Shown here in pieces: positions 6,040 to 13,466 of a stretch of 36,512 nt of DNA. Made by a program: the position numbers and the translations under genes. Origin of the DNA: an uncultured Clostridia bacterium (GTDB lineage: Bacteria; Bacillota; Clostridia; Christensenellales; CAG-138). The stretch lies in assembly GCA_944366945.1 (NCBI GenBank), contig CALVWJ010000022.1, forward strand, positions 1 to 36,512. Direction: 5' to 3'. Each line of letters opens with the position of its first letter. Position 1 is the first letter of the stretch. The notes below the pieces were generated by a model, which had not been told where the DNA came from, did no database searches, and was given only the letters and a program-made list of their open reading frames with translations.

Positions 6040-7227
6040 ATGCAAAACAAATGCAGCGGCATGCGCGCCACCCTGTTCACGTTGACACTTGCGCTGGTTT
6101 TCGCAGTTTTTGCGGGTTGCAACGCCAGGGTTACAGACCCGGTGGTTGGCAAAGTGGGCGATATGGAGATTCGCTTCCAAACATATTACAGTGTTTACGT
6201 TAACAATATGTATATGGATCAATATATTTATGGCACGTACGATGTTTCTACCACTGAGGCATATCGTGCGTATCAAGATAAGATATTCGATACCATCATC
6301 AACAGCATGCTGCCGGTCTATGTTGCCAAGCAGCAAGGTGTTACGCTGACGGATGAAGAGGAAGCGCAGGTTCAAGCCGACTTGCAGGAGCAGATCGATA
6401 GCCTCTATGAGAGTTATGCGAGCGAAGTGGACGAAACGATTACCGATGAAGCGGAGATCCGTGCTGAAGAGGAAAAACTGTTGTTGGCAGATCTCAAAGC
6501 CAATGGCTTGACGTATGAAGGCTATATCGCGGATTTGGAGGAAAGCTTGCGCGATCAAGCGATCGGCGATAAGTATGTGGATAGCCTGCTCGCAGACGTG
6601 ACCGTAAGCGAAGAGGAAATTCAAGCTTATTATGACGAAAAGGTCGCGTATTATGAAGACCGTTATGAGGAAGATGCCGGAAATTATTATGATGACTATT
6701 CTTCCTATATTACCAACGGCGGATTGCAACCTCTTGTTGTCCCGGAAGGATACAATTATTATAAACACATCCTTGTGATGAACCCGGAAGAAGGGGAAGA
6801 GAAGGATGTGGATGCGATCATCGCTGAAATTTATGAGAAAATTGAAGCCGGCGAGGACTTCGATGCATTGATCGAAGAATATGGCGAAGATCCCGGCATG
6901 CAGAGCGAGCCCTATAAAACGGAAGGCTATATCTTGAGCGAAGCGAATGCTTCCGATTATTATGAAGAGTTTTCTGAGGCTGCCCTTGCGCTGGAGAATG
7001 AAGGCGATATTACGCCCGAAGCGGTAGAATCCACTTCCGGAAAACACATCATCAAGAAGCTTGGGCCTGTAGAGGCGAAAACGATTTCCCTTGATGAAGT
7101 GCGGGAGAAGATCGAAGAGCTTGTGCAGCAGGAGAAGGAAGATGCGCTGTATGCGGATTACCTTGCGCAATGGAAGGAAGAAGTCAAGATCGTAAAATAC
7201 TATGACCGCGTAAACGGCGTTAAATGA
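6040..7227 (+). CDS. prsA: PrsA-like extracellular foldase lipoprotein (parvulin-type peptidyl-prolyl isomerase)
   Basis: A 395-residue protein starting at ATG 6040, with AAAGGAGA about seven bases upstream. The N-terminal signal ends in the lipobox VFAGC, so it should be lipid-anchored on the outer face of the membrane. Residues ~25-190 form a helical SurA/PrsA N-like domain (VGKVGDMEIRFQTYY, then Glu-rich helices). The later part is a PpiC/parvulin domain: KHILV, FDALIEEYGEDPGM, YKTEGYI, FSEAALALENEGDI and KHIIKKL. Such proteins help exported proteins fold after Sec secretion. The protein is very acidic and Tyr-rich. Its own promoter lies at 5951; the next gene starts three bases after the stop. 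Confidence 0.88.
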   Translation: MQNKCSGMRATLFTLTLALVFAVFAGCNARVTDPVVGKVGDMEIRFQTYYSVYVNNMYMDQYIYGTYDVSTTEAYRAYQDKIFDTIINSMLPVYVAKQQGVTLTDEEEAQVQADLQEQIDSLYESYASEVDETITDEAEIRAEEEKLLLADLKANGLTYEGYIADLEESLRDQAIGDKYVDSLLADVTVSEEEIQAYYDEKVAYYEDRYEEDAGNYYDDYSSYITNGGLQPLVVPEGYNYYKHILVMNPEEGEEKDVDAIIAEIYEKIEAGEDFDALIEEYGEDPGMQSEPYKTEGYILSEANASDYYEEFSEAALALENEGDITPEAVESTSGKHIIKKLGPVEAKTISLDEVREKIEELVQQEKEDALYADYLAQWKEEVKIVKYYDRVNGVK

Positions 7228-7230
7228 GCC

Positions 7231-7551
7231 ATGAACGAGAAGCAGCTTACCGCAGGGATTTACCGGGCGTTTGATCCGAAATCGGGCGAATCACTGGTTG
7301 GATATACGCTCAATTTTGAAGGAACACGCAAACGTCTCAAATTCGAGCTTGCGCTCAACGCCTGCTCGTATAAAACGTTGCAAACGTTCTGGAATGAAAA
7401 AGGCGGGCTTGAAATTGAGCTTCTTGAAGCATATGTGCCAGATGTAGCCATGTCCGATCTTGAGATCGATGCCCATCTGCATGCGAAGCTGTTCGCATGG
7501 CAGGAACGTCTCGGCGCGGGCACGCGGTTGCTGCAGACGCAGATTGAATAA
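7231..7551 (+). CDS. Small degenerate GIY-YIG-like protein
   Basis: A 106-residue protein starting three bases after prsA, with no evident ribosome binding site, so probably translated by coupling. Near the N-terminus AGIYRAFDPKSGESLVGYT fits the GIY and YIG strands of GIY-YIG nucleases, followed by a conserved-looking region with Arg/Lys, then LQTFWNEKGGLEIELLE, the usual dense 'LQ-x-WNE-x-G' helix of this family. The second motif reads LVG instead of YIG, so nuclease activity is doubtful. Short stand-alone members of this family are common in Clostridia with unknown roles. It ends at a GC-rich hairpin. Confidence 0.7.
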   Translation: MNEKQLTAGIYRAFDPKSGESLVGYTLNFEGTRKRLKFELALNACSYKTLQTFWNEKGGLEIELLEAYVPDVAMSDLEIDAHLHAKLFAWQERLGAGTRLLQTQIE

Positions 7552-7555
7552 GGAA

Positions 7556-7580
7556 AAGGGCGGGGAAAATCCCCGCCCTT
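7556..7580 (+). terminator. Hairpin terminator after the prsA unit
   Basis: An 11-bp perfect stem, AAGGGCGGGGA (7556-7566) with TCCCCGCCCTT (7570-7580), and a 3-base loop lie just after the stop at 7551. The downstream T-run is poor on the plus strand. Confidence 0.75.
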
Positions 7581-7585
7581 CAGCT

Positions 7586-7640
7586 TGTAAAAAACCACTT
7601 GAATTTGGAACTTAGACAATTGAATTTGGCGGTGCGACAA
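7586..7640. repeat. Tandem 21-bp units resembling a solo insertion-sequence end (IS21-like?)
   Basis: The unit TTGAATTTGG-N6-GACAA occurs twice head to tail (7599-7619 and 7620-7640), preceded by TGTAAAAAACCAC at 7586. Spaced ~20-bp direct repeats behind a terminal TG are the layout of IS21-family ends. No transposase genes and no inverted second end were found in the window, so this would be a solo or decayed end. The family assignment is tentative. Confidence 0.4.
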
Positions 7641-8426
7641 ATTCTGTGAAAGGGCTGTGCAATAAGAGAGACTTCAGAGGCTTTTAGGCTGCGCGAAAGC
7701 CCAAGGCGACTTAGGGATGGTGACCTAGGGAAACATCGCCATGAAGAGGCATATTCGGGCAGCTGCATTATCATCGTCGGGAGGAATACAACACAAACGG
7801 GTAGGGTTCCCTTTTTCGCGCATTTACCGCAAATCTGTCCGCTTCAACGGCATTTTTCATGTTTTTGACAGTTTAAAAGGATAGAAGAGATCTATAACTT
7901 ATACCCCAAACAAGTGGCTACATTATTATAGTCCACGGAAAAGGTACGCCGGCACTGCCGTCCGCCGATTGTTGTTAAAGGTTTGTGATGAAATGAAAAG
8001 CCAATTGTTTTCAGCCCCTTTTCAACATCGTCTTTCCACAGTGGCACCTCCAGATGCGCCTTGCAAACACAGAAGTGCAAATTGTAAGCCAGCGAGCAGC
8101 TTTTGCAGCGGAGTAAAACGTGAATCCACCCTTGCTTTGGTTTCCCACGCAATGTTTGATAGCCGCGGCTTTTTCAATGTTGGCAATCATGAGCGCTTTT
8201 CTCTTTCTAGGGACGAATGTGCACCTGTAAAATGGGGTACTCCCAGGCTATAGATGGATAATGGCATGCTGCGAAAGGCAAGGAGGCAAAAAGTTATGCC
8301 GCAGAAACACATATAGCATGCGTCCCTGGCTTCCAAACGGCGCAGCGGTCAATTGTAAAATTTATATGAACGCGGTGCTTTCCCTGCTTTATGTACATGA
8401 AGATGGGTGCGCCTTCCCGGAAGATA
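7641..8426. other. Gene-free, decayed-looking stretch with local structure
   Basis: Nearly 0.8 kb shows only short frames on both strands with no family pattern, Cys/His-rich nonsense composition or usable ribosome binding sites. Two structured places stand out: 7705-7740, where GGCGA-CTTAGG pairs with CCTAGG and TCGCC with a one-sided bulge, and 8264-8321, where GCATGCT is mirrored by AGCATGC. This may be a decayed mobile element, a small RNA gene or both; nothing here could be assigned. Confidence 0.5.
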
Positions 8427-8435
8427 TGCTATAAT
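8427..8435 (+). promoter_or_regulatory. Extended -10 promoter of the alaX unit
   Basis: TGCTATAAT at 8427-8435 (TG-N-TATAAT) lies 40 bases before ATG 8475. No good -35 is seen, as expected for extended -10 promoters. Confidence 0.6.
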
Positions 8436-8474
8436 TCTTCCCATAGATACACAATATGGCAGGAAGCGCAGAAA

Positions 8475-9683
8475 ATGACGAAAAAGCTTTACTATGATCC
8501 AAAGTGTACCACCTGCTCAGCGGTGGTGCTTGCATGTGAGAAAGCAGGGGAAGCATATGAGGCCCTGCTGGATGCAACGGTTATTTATCCGGAAGGCGGG
8601 GGCCAGCTTTCGGATACAGGGCGAATTGGCGATGCCGTAGTTTCCCATGCGCGCGAGGCAGCGGATGGGATTTGGCATCGCATAGACCGTCCGCTTGCCG
8701 TCGGGACGACTGTTGAGGTCATGTTTGATCCACAACCGCGGTTGGACCATACGCAGCAGCATACGGGTGAACATATCCTTTCTGGCCTTGCCAAAACCAT
8801 GTTTGGCGCAAGCAATGTGGGATTTCATATGGCTGAGACATATGCGACCATAGATTTAGACATGCCTTTGACTGAGGAACAATTGCAGCGCCTCGAAACG
8901 GAAGCCAACCGTGCGGTGCAGCGCAATACCCCAACAGAGACGCGCGTTGTAACGGAGCAGGAGCTCGAAAGTATAGCGCTGCGCAAACGGGCCAAAGGGC
9001 TAAAGGGGGATGAGATCCGCGTGGTATGGTGCGGCGGTGTGGACTCATGCACCTGCTGCGGTACACATTGCGCACAAAGCGGAGAAGTGGGCATGATCCG
9101 TATCACGGCGCATATGAACTATAAGGGCGGAACCCGGCTTTGGTTTGCTTGCGGCATGCGCGCTTTGCAGGAAGCGGAGGAAAATGCAGCTCTTGTGGAC
9201 AAACTTGCCCGGCGCTTTAGCACGAAGCCGGAAAGCGTACTGGAAGCCGTAACCAAGCAGGGCGACGAGCTTGCGGCGCTGAAACGCACGCTGCGCGCAC
9301 GCACGGAAGCACTGCTTGCATACCGGGCGCAGGCGCTGCTGGAAGCAGCGGAACCCGTGTGCGGGGTGAAAGCTGTTGTTCATGCGGAGGAGGGCTTTAC
9401 GGCGCAAGAACTCAAGCTGTTTGCGGAAAAGCTCTGTGCATGCGAGCCGGCTGTCGTGGCGCTGTTTTCCGAAAATGGGGAAACGGTGCAATATCATCTC
9501 CAGCGCGCAGAAGGCGTGCAGCTGAGTATGCGGGAAGCATGTGAAGCGCTTAACGCCATAACGGGTGGCAAAGGCGGCGGCAGAGATGCTGCCGCACAGG
9601 GCAGTGCGAAAGCGCAAGCTGGCTTTGCGGAGCTTCTCTGCCAGTATGAAGGGTATCTAAAGCAGCGTTTGAAAGGGTTATAA
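8475..9683 (+). CDS. alaX: Alanyl-tRNA editing protein, AlaX type with DHHA1-like C-terminus
   Basis: A 402-residue relative of the AlaRS editing domain. It hydrolyses mischarged Ser- or Gly-tRNA(Ala) in the cytoplasm. The zinc site is complete: His96 and His100 in HTGEH and Cys194 and His198 in CCGTH. The N-terminal half also has the glycine-rich YPEGGGQLSDTG motif of the domain. The C-terminal part (~residues 230-400) is helical, then shows a DHHA1-like end with TGGKGGGRDAAAQG, the pattern that closes long AlaX proteins. ATG 8475 follows AGGAAG; longer in-frame starts would run through the promoter. The stop is two bases before the next start, so the two are probably cotranscribed. Confidence 0.9.
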   Translation: MTKKLYYDPKCTTCSAVVLACEKAGEAYEALLDATVIYPEGGGQLSDTGRIGDAVVSHAREAADGIWHRIDRPLAVGTTVEVMFDPQPRLDHTQQHTGEHILSGLAKTMFGASNVGFHMAETYATIDLDMPLTEEQLQRLETEANRAVQRNTPTETRVVTEQELESIALRKRAKGLKGDEIRVVWCGGVDSCTCCGTHCAQSGEVGMIRITAHMNYKGGTRLWFACGMRALQEAEENAALVDKLARRFSTKPESVLEAVTKQGDELAALKRTLRARTEALLAYRAQALLEAAEPVCGVKAVVHAEEGFTAQELKLFAEKLCACEPAVVALFSENGETVQYHLQRAEGVQLSMREACEALNAITGGKGGGRDAAAQGSAKAQAGFAELLCQYEGYLKQRLKGL

Positions 9684-9685
9684 GC

Positions 9686-10975
9686 GTGTGGTGCAAAAGG
9701 TATCTCGCGGCGATGGCCGCGGTGTGTATTGCGCTGTTTGCCTGCGGCTGCGCAAGGCAAACGTTAAGGGATATGCCGATTACGATCACGCCGAAAGCAG
9801 AGCAACCTTCCCCTGCGCTAACAAGTATTCCGGAGGCATCGCCCGTTGGCCGCTTTACACCGCCACCGGAAATGCAGGAATGTACCGTAGCGTGCGATGA
9901 CGCGGTTAATTTGCGCGATGGCGCATCTTCCCATGCAGAGCTGATCGGAACGGTTGAGGAAGGAGCGCGCGTACGCGTTATCGAATTTCAAGAGCGCTAT
10001 GCGTATGTGGAGGTGCTTGCAAGCGGCCAGAAAGGCTATATGGTAGCAGGGTATCTGCAGCCGGCAACGGATGTGTTTGGGCTGGACGTGGTTTCCATAA
10101 CGGATGCATACAGTTATGATCAAATGCGGGAGGATATGCGCGCCCTTACGGAGATTTACGGCGAAACGATAAAAATTGTGATTGCGGGGGAAAGCGCAAA
10201 CGGCCTTGAATTGCCCGTGATGGTGCTAGGAAACCCGCAGGCGCCGCACCATGTTTTTGTGCAAGCTGCGATCCATGCGCGCGAACATATGACGGCGCTG
10301 CTTGCAATGGCGCTTTCTGAGGCTTGGCTCAAAGCCGGCGCAAGCCAGGAAGTATGCTTTCATGTGATGCCCATGGCCAACCCAGATGGGATTCAGATCA
10401 GCCAGGGGCTGGTTTATGATTTGCATATCCAGCAGATTCAAGCAAGCGATGCTGCAGCAGCGGGAGAACAGCCAGATGAGACTGAATATCTGCGGGAATG
10501 GAAAGCAAACTACAATGGCGTTGACCTCAATCGCAATTTTGATGCGCTTTGGGAAAAGGTGGAAGCATCAACTTCCCCTTCTTCAGAAGGATACCGAGGT
10601 ACGGCTCCGGAAAGTGAACCGGAAACGCAGGCACTTGTTTCTTATACAAAAAGCCGTGATTTTGATGCAACTATCAGCTACCATGCTACAGGCAGCATGA
10701 TCTACTGGCAGTTTGGCGATGCAACCCAAGCGGATCGCGCTGCATATGCCTTGGCGAAGGTGATCGGTGAACTTTCTGGCTATTCGATAGAGCCGGATGA
10801 TGGCACGTCGTTTGGTGGATATAAGGATTGGGCGAGCAGCAAATGCGGCATTCCCTCTCTCACCATAGAGATCGGAACCCGTTCCGCGCCGTTGCCGGAA
10901 ACAGACTTTTACAATATTTGGATGCGCAACCGCTTCGTATTCCGAACGGTCGCAGAATGGGTGAAAAACGCTTGA
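9686..10975 (+). CDS. Lipoprotein M14-family zinc carboxypeptidase with SH3-like domain
   Basis: A 429-residue protein with a GTG start two bases after alaX. A signal segment ends near LFACGC, giving a likely lipid anchor. A Pro/Thr/Ser-rich linker leads to a bacterial SH3 domain (~residues 66-130: VNLRDGASSHAELIGTV, GYMVAGYLQ). The catalytic domain follows, with zinc ligands His197 and Glu200 in HAREH, His333 in ISYHATG, the substrate-binding DLNRNFDALW segment and the catalytic Glu395 in TIEIGT. All M14 key residues are present. Relatives trim peptides from cell-wall stems or spores (for example gamma-D-glutamyl-diaminopimelate carboxypeptidases), and the SH3 domain fits a wall substrate, but specificity is inferred. 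Confidence 0.88.
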   Translation: MWCKRYLAAMAAVCIALFACGCARQTLRDMPITITPKAEQPSPALTSIPEASPVGRFTPPPEMQECTVACDDAVNLRDGASSHAELIGTVEEGARVRVIEFQERYAYVEVLASGQKGYMVAGYLQPATDVFGLDVVSITDAYSYDQMREDMRALTEIYGETIKIVIAGESANGLELPVMVLGNPQAPHHVFVQAAIHAREHMTALLAMALSEAWLKAGASQEVCFHVMPMANPDGIQISQGLVYDLHIQQIQASDAAAAGEQPDETEYLREWKANYNGVDLNRNFDALWEKVEASTSPSSEGYRGTAPESEPETQALVSYTKSRDFDATISYHATGSMIYWQFGDATQADRAAYALAKVIGELSGYSIEPDDGTSFGGYKDWASSKCGIPSLTIEIGTRSAPLPETDFYNIWMRNRFVFRTVAEWVKNA

Positions 10976-11000
10976 CAAAGCGCGTGTGCCCGCTTATAAT
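10972..11000 (+). promoter_or_regulatory. Sigma-A promoter of the infC-rpmI-rplT operon
   Basis: TTGACA at 10972-10977, a 17-bp spacer and TATAAT at 10995-11000: both hexamers match consensus exactly. The -35 overlaps the last codons of the carboxypeptidase gene. Confidence 0.93.
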
Positions 11001-11006
11001 ATGAAC

Positions 11007-11149
11007 GTTGCAAAGCAGAAGCCCCGCTTCTCACCCGCCGGCATGCATAGCGCCAGGCGCGGTTTATGGAATAACGCTTATCCCCTTGTGGGGATGCATT
11101 GAGCTGTTTTGTCCGGAGTGGGTGTTCTGCACCCACTCATTTATTTTAT
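11007..11149 (+). promoter_or_regulatory. infC leader RNA with attenuator hairpin (L20-leader-like)
   Basis: About 150 untranslated bases lie between the promoter and infC. They contain hairpins at 11080-11095 (ATCCCC-TTGT-GGGGAT) and a strong terminator at 11116-11138 (GAGTGGGTG with CACCCACTC, 5-base loop) followed by ATTTATTTTAT. In Bacillota this operon is repressed by ribosomal protein L20 binding its leader and favouring termination; the same logic is likely here, though sequence-level match to the known L20 motif was not tested. Confidence 0.75.
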
Positions 11150-11164
11150 ACGGAGGTGTCCACC

Positions 11165-11680
11165 ATAGCCAGCCAAGAACTCTTGATCAACGAGGAGATC
11201 CGGGATAGGGAAGTCCGCTTAATCGATGAAAAGGGAAACCAGCAGGGTGTAGTGACATTGGATGTTGCACTGCGCATGGCAGAGGAAGCAGACCTTGATC
11301 TGGTCAAAATCGCACCGCAAGCCGTGCCGCCCGTATGCAAGATCATGGATTACGGCAAGTATCGTTTTGAGCAGGGCAAGCGCGAAAAAGAGCAGCGAAA
11401 AAACCAAAAGGTGATCGAGATCAAGGAAATCCGCCTTTCGGCAACCATTGACCAGCACGATATGGAGGTCAAGGCAAAGGCTTGCACCAAATTCTTAAGC
11501 GATGGAAACAAGGTGAAAGTCTCCATTCGCTTCCGTGGCCGCCAGGCAAAACACGGCGATATTGGGCTGGATGTGATGAACGCGTTTTGTGAAATGGTCA
11601 AGGACAGTGCTGCGGTTGACCGCCCTGCCAAGCAGGAAGGACGCAATATGTTCATGATACTTGCACCGAAAGCAAACTAA
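11165..11680 (+). CDS. infC: Translation initiation factor IF-3
   Basis: A 171-residue IF-3 with the family signature [14 protein letters not shown], the middle [14 protein letters not shown] helix-linker and C-domain VSIRFRGRQ and MILAPK. It binds the 30S subunit and controls start-codon selection. The only well-placed start is ATA at 11165: GGAGG at 11152-11156 ends 8 bases before it. ATG 11099 upstream lies in the attenuator, and TTG 11183 has no ribosome binding site. Rare start codons are typical of infC because IF-3 discriminates against them, giving autoregulation. First gene of the ribosomal operon. Confidence 0.93.
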   Translation: MASQELLINEEIRDREVRLIDEKGNQQGVVTLDVALRMAEEADLDLVKIAPQAVPPVCKIMDYGKYRFEQGKREKEQRKNQKVIEIKEIRLSATIDQHDMEVKAKACTKFLSDGNKVKVSIRFRGRQAKHGDIGLDVMNAFCEMVKDSAAVDRPAKQEGRNMFMILAPKAN

Positions 11681-11708
11681 ACTATTTTCCAAGAGGAGGA
11701 AATACCCC

Positions 11709-11906
11709 ATGCCAAAAATTAAAACCCACAGGGGTGCTGCCAAGAGATTCAGCCTTACAAAAAACGGCAAGATCAAACGGGGCAAGGCTTATAAGAGCCA
11801 TATCTTAACAAAGAAAACCACCAAGCGTCTGCGCGGCCTGCGCCAAACTGGTTATATTGCTGCGTGCGAAGCTAAAAAGGTCCACGAGCTCATCCCGTAT
11901 AAGTAA
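11709..11906 (+). CDS. rpmI: 50S ribosomal protein L35
   Basis: The 65-residue basic protein has the L35 pattern [35 protein letters not shown] and ends [11 protein letters not shown] 11709 follows GAGGAGG by about nine bases. It lies 28 bases after infC and 15 before rplT, in the order conserved across bacteria, and is subject to the same leader control. Confidence 0.97.
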   Translation: MPKIKTHRGAAKRFSLTKNGKIKRGKAYKSHILTKKTTKRLRGLRQTGYIAACEAKKVHELIPYK

Positions 11907-11921
11907 GGAGGAACACCAACA

Positions 11922-12278
11922 ATGGCAAGGATTAAAAGGGCGGTAAACGCCGTTAAAAAACGTCGCAAAGTGTTTAAGCTCGCAAAGGGCTATTATGGCG
12001 CAAAGAGCAAGCAATACCGTGCTGCCTCGCAGCAGGTCATGAAGTCCATGGCCTATGCGTATGTGGGCCGTAAACTTAAAAAGCGCGAATACCGCAAGCT
12101 TTGGATCGCGCGCATCAACGCGGGTGCTCGCATCTGCGGCACAACCTACAGCCGCATGATCAATGGCCTCAAGCTGGCCGGCGTGGATGTGAACCGCAAG
12201 GTTCTTGCGGATCTCGCCGTAAACGATATGAACGCGTTCCGCGAGCTCGTAAACGTTGCCAACCAGGCGCGTGCGTAA
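11922..12278 (+). CDS. rplT: 50S ribosomal protein L20
   Basis: A 118-residue basic protein with the L20 pattern [40 protein letters not shown] and [24 protein letters not shown]. It binds 23S rRNA early in 50S assembly and in Bacillota also represses its own operon through the infC leader. AAGGAGG precedes the ATG, and an intrinsic terminator follows at 12289. Confidence 0.97.
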   Translation: MARIKRAVNAVKKRRKVFKLAKGYYGAKSKQYRAASQQVMKSMAYAYVGRKLKKREYRKLWIARINAGARICGTTYSRMINGLKLAGVDVNRKVLADLAVNDMNAFRELVNVANQARA

Positions 12279-12288
12279 ATTGCAATGG

Positions 12289-12318
12289 AAGGCGCAACCG
12301 GATGGCTGCGCCTTTTCT
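12289..12318 (+). terminator. Intrinsic terminator after rplT
   Basis: AAGGCGCA (12289-12296) pairs with TGCGCCTT (12307-12314), followed by TTCTGTT. It lies 11 bases after the rplT stop. The remaining ~215 bases up to the next gene show no gene or clear RNA. Confidence 0.75.
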
Positions 12319-12565
12319 GTTATCAAGAAGAATCGTTGGCAATCGATGCAGGCAAGGCAAAATGCGTTTGCCATGGCAAGCAATGCCTCGCGCAAAGCCT
12401 GGAATGCGGCTATACCCGAATGGCTATAGGTTCGCAGAGCAACGGTAAATGCAGCTGACAAATATCGGCGGATGGCCTGCGCCGGGTATTTCTTAGGGAG
12501 ACATCCCCATATTGCCGGTGGTTTGATTTTCCATGAAGATTGTTTTGTTCCAAAGGAGGATGGCA

Positions 12566-13333
12566 ATGGTCATTGAAAGCACGCGCAATGAAGCTGTAAA
12601 GCGGGCACGCGCGCTTGCACAGCGCAAGGCCAGGCTGGAGCAGGGCGTGCATTTCATCGAAGGCGAAAAGCTGGTGCGCGAGGCTGTAGTGTCCGGCGCA
12701 CAGCTTGTGGATGCTTTTATCGAAGAAGGACACGATCTGATGGCGGCAGTGCTTTCGGGCAGCGGAGCAAACGTACATGTTGTGCGCCGGAGCGTCATGG
12801 AAAGCTTAACCCAAACCGGAACGCCGCAATGGGTTTGCGCAACGGTGAAAACGCCCGATCAGCCAATCCCAGAGTATTATCCAGAAGGCTTGATCGTTGC
12901 GCTGGACTGCGTGCAGGATCCTGGAAACCTTGGAACGATTCTGCGCACGGCGGATGCGATGGGTGCGCGTGGACTGCTTTTGGGAGCGGGCTGCGCGGAT
13001 CCTTGCGCGCCAAAGCCGCTGCGCGCTGCGATGGGCTCGATTTACCACATTCCGGTTTGGCAGGGCGATCTGGAACAGGAGATTGGCCGTTTGGCAGAGC
13101 AAGGCTTTGTATGCATCTGCGGGCATCTTAAAGGTGGAGATAGGCTACCAGATCCCGGGAAGAAATGCGTACTCGTAATTGGCAATGAAGGCAGCGGCGT
13201 TTCGGATGCGATCGCTGCGCAATGCGAAAAATATCGCCTGCCGATGTATGGCTTTGCAGAATCGCTCAACGCCTCTGTAGCTGCGGGCATTCTAATTTAT
13301 GAGCTTGCACGCAGAATGCACGGGGCGCATTGA
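12566..13333 (+). CDS. SpoU/TrmH-family RNA 2'-O-methyltransferase
   Basis: A 255-residue SPOUT methyltransferase. The three knot motifs are visible: NLGTILRTADAMGA, VLVIGNEGSGVS and LNASVAAGILIYEL, which bind S-adenosylmethionine in the deep trefoil knot. The N-terminal ~100 residues (RARALAQRKARLEQGVHFIEGEKLVREA) form an L30e-like RNA-binding domain. It probably methylates a ribose in 23S rRNA; the TsnR/RlmB-like member next to rplT is common in Clostridia, but the target base cannot be fixed. ATG 12566 is chosen because AAAGGAGGA (12552-12560) ends five bases before it; ATG 12560 overlaps that site. Confidence 0.88.
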   Translation: MVIESTRNEAVKRARALAQRKARLEQGVHFIEGEKLVREAVVSGAQLVDAFIEEGHDLMAAVLSGSGANVHVVRRSVMESLTQTGTPQWVCATVKTPDQPIPEYYPEGLIVALDCVQDPGNLGTILRTADAMGARGLLLGAGCADPCAPKPLRAAMGSIYHIPVWQGDLEQEIGRLAEQGFVCICGHLKGGDRLPDPGKKCVLVIGNEGSGVSDAIAAQCEKYRLPMYGFAESLNASVAAGILIYELARRMHGAH

Positions 13334-13466
13334 ACGGTGCATCTACGACGGCTCCCATACAGGCGGAAGCTATGTTCATCTGGGCCTGTTGTGCATTTTG
13401 ATCCGCAATATATTTGCATATGGGCGCTTTATGCACAAACCATTGCTCTGAACATTCAACAAACGG

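Noticed and set aside
6022..7170. 382-codon open frame antisense to prsA
   Set aside because: Ile/Phe/His-rich nonsense composition, no ribosome binding site or family pattern; it mirrors the codon bias of the well-supported plus-strand gene.
7580..7774. 64-codon minus-strand frame ending near 7580
   Set aside because: It runs through the tandem IS-end-like repeats and the terminator hairpin; probably spurious translation of an element end.
7892..8152. 86-codon minus-strand frame and overlapping 94-codon plus-strand frame in the decayed gap
   Set aside because: Neither has a recognised motif, ribosome binding site or plausible composition; another frame also reads through, so no coding frame is favoured.
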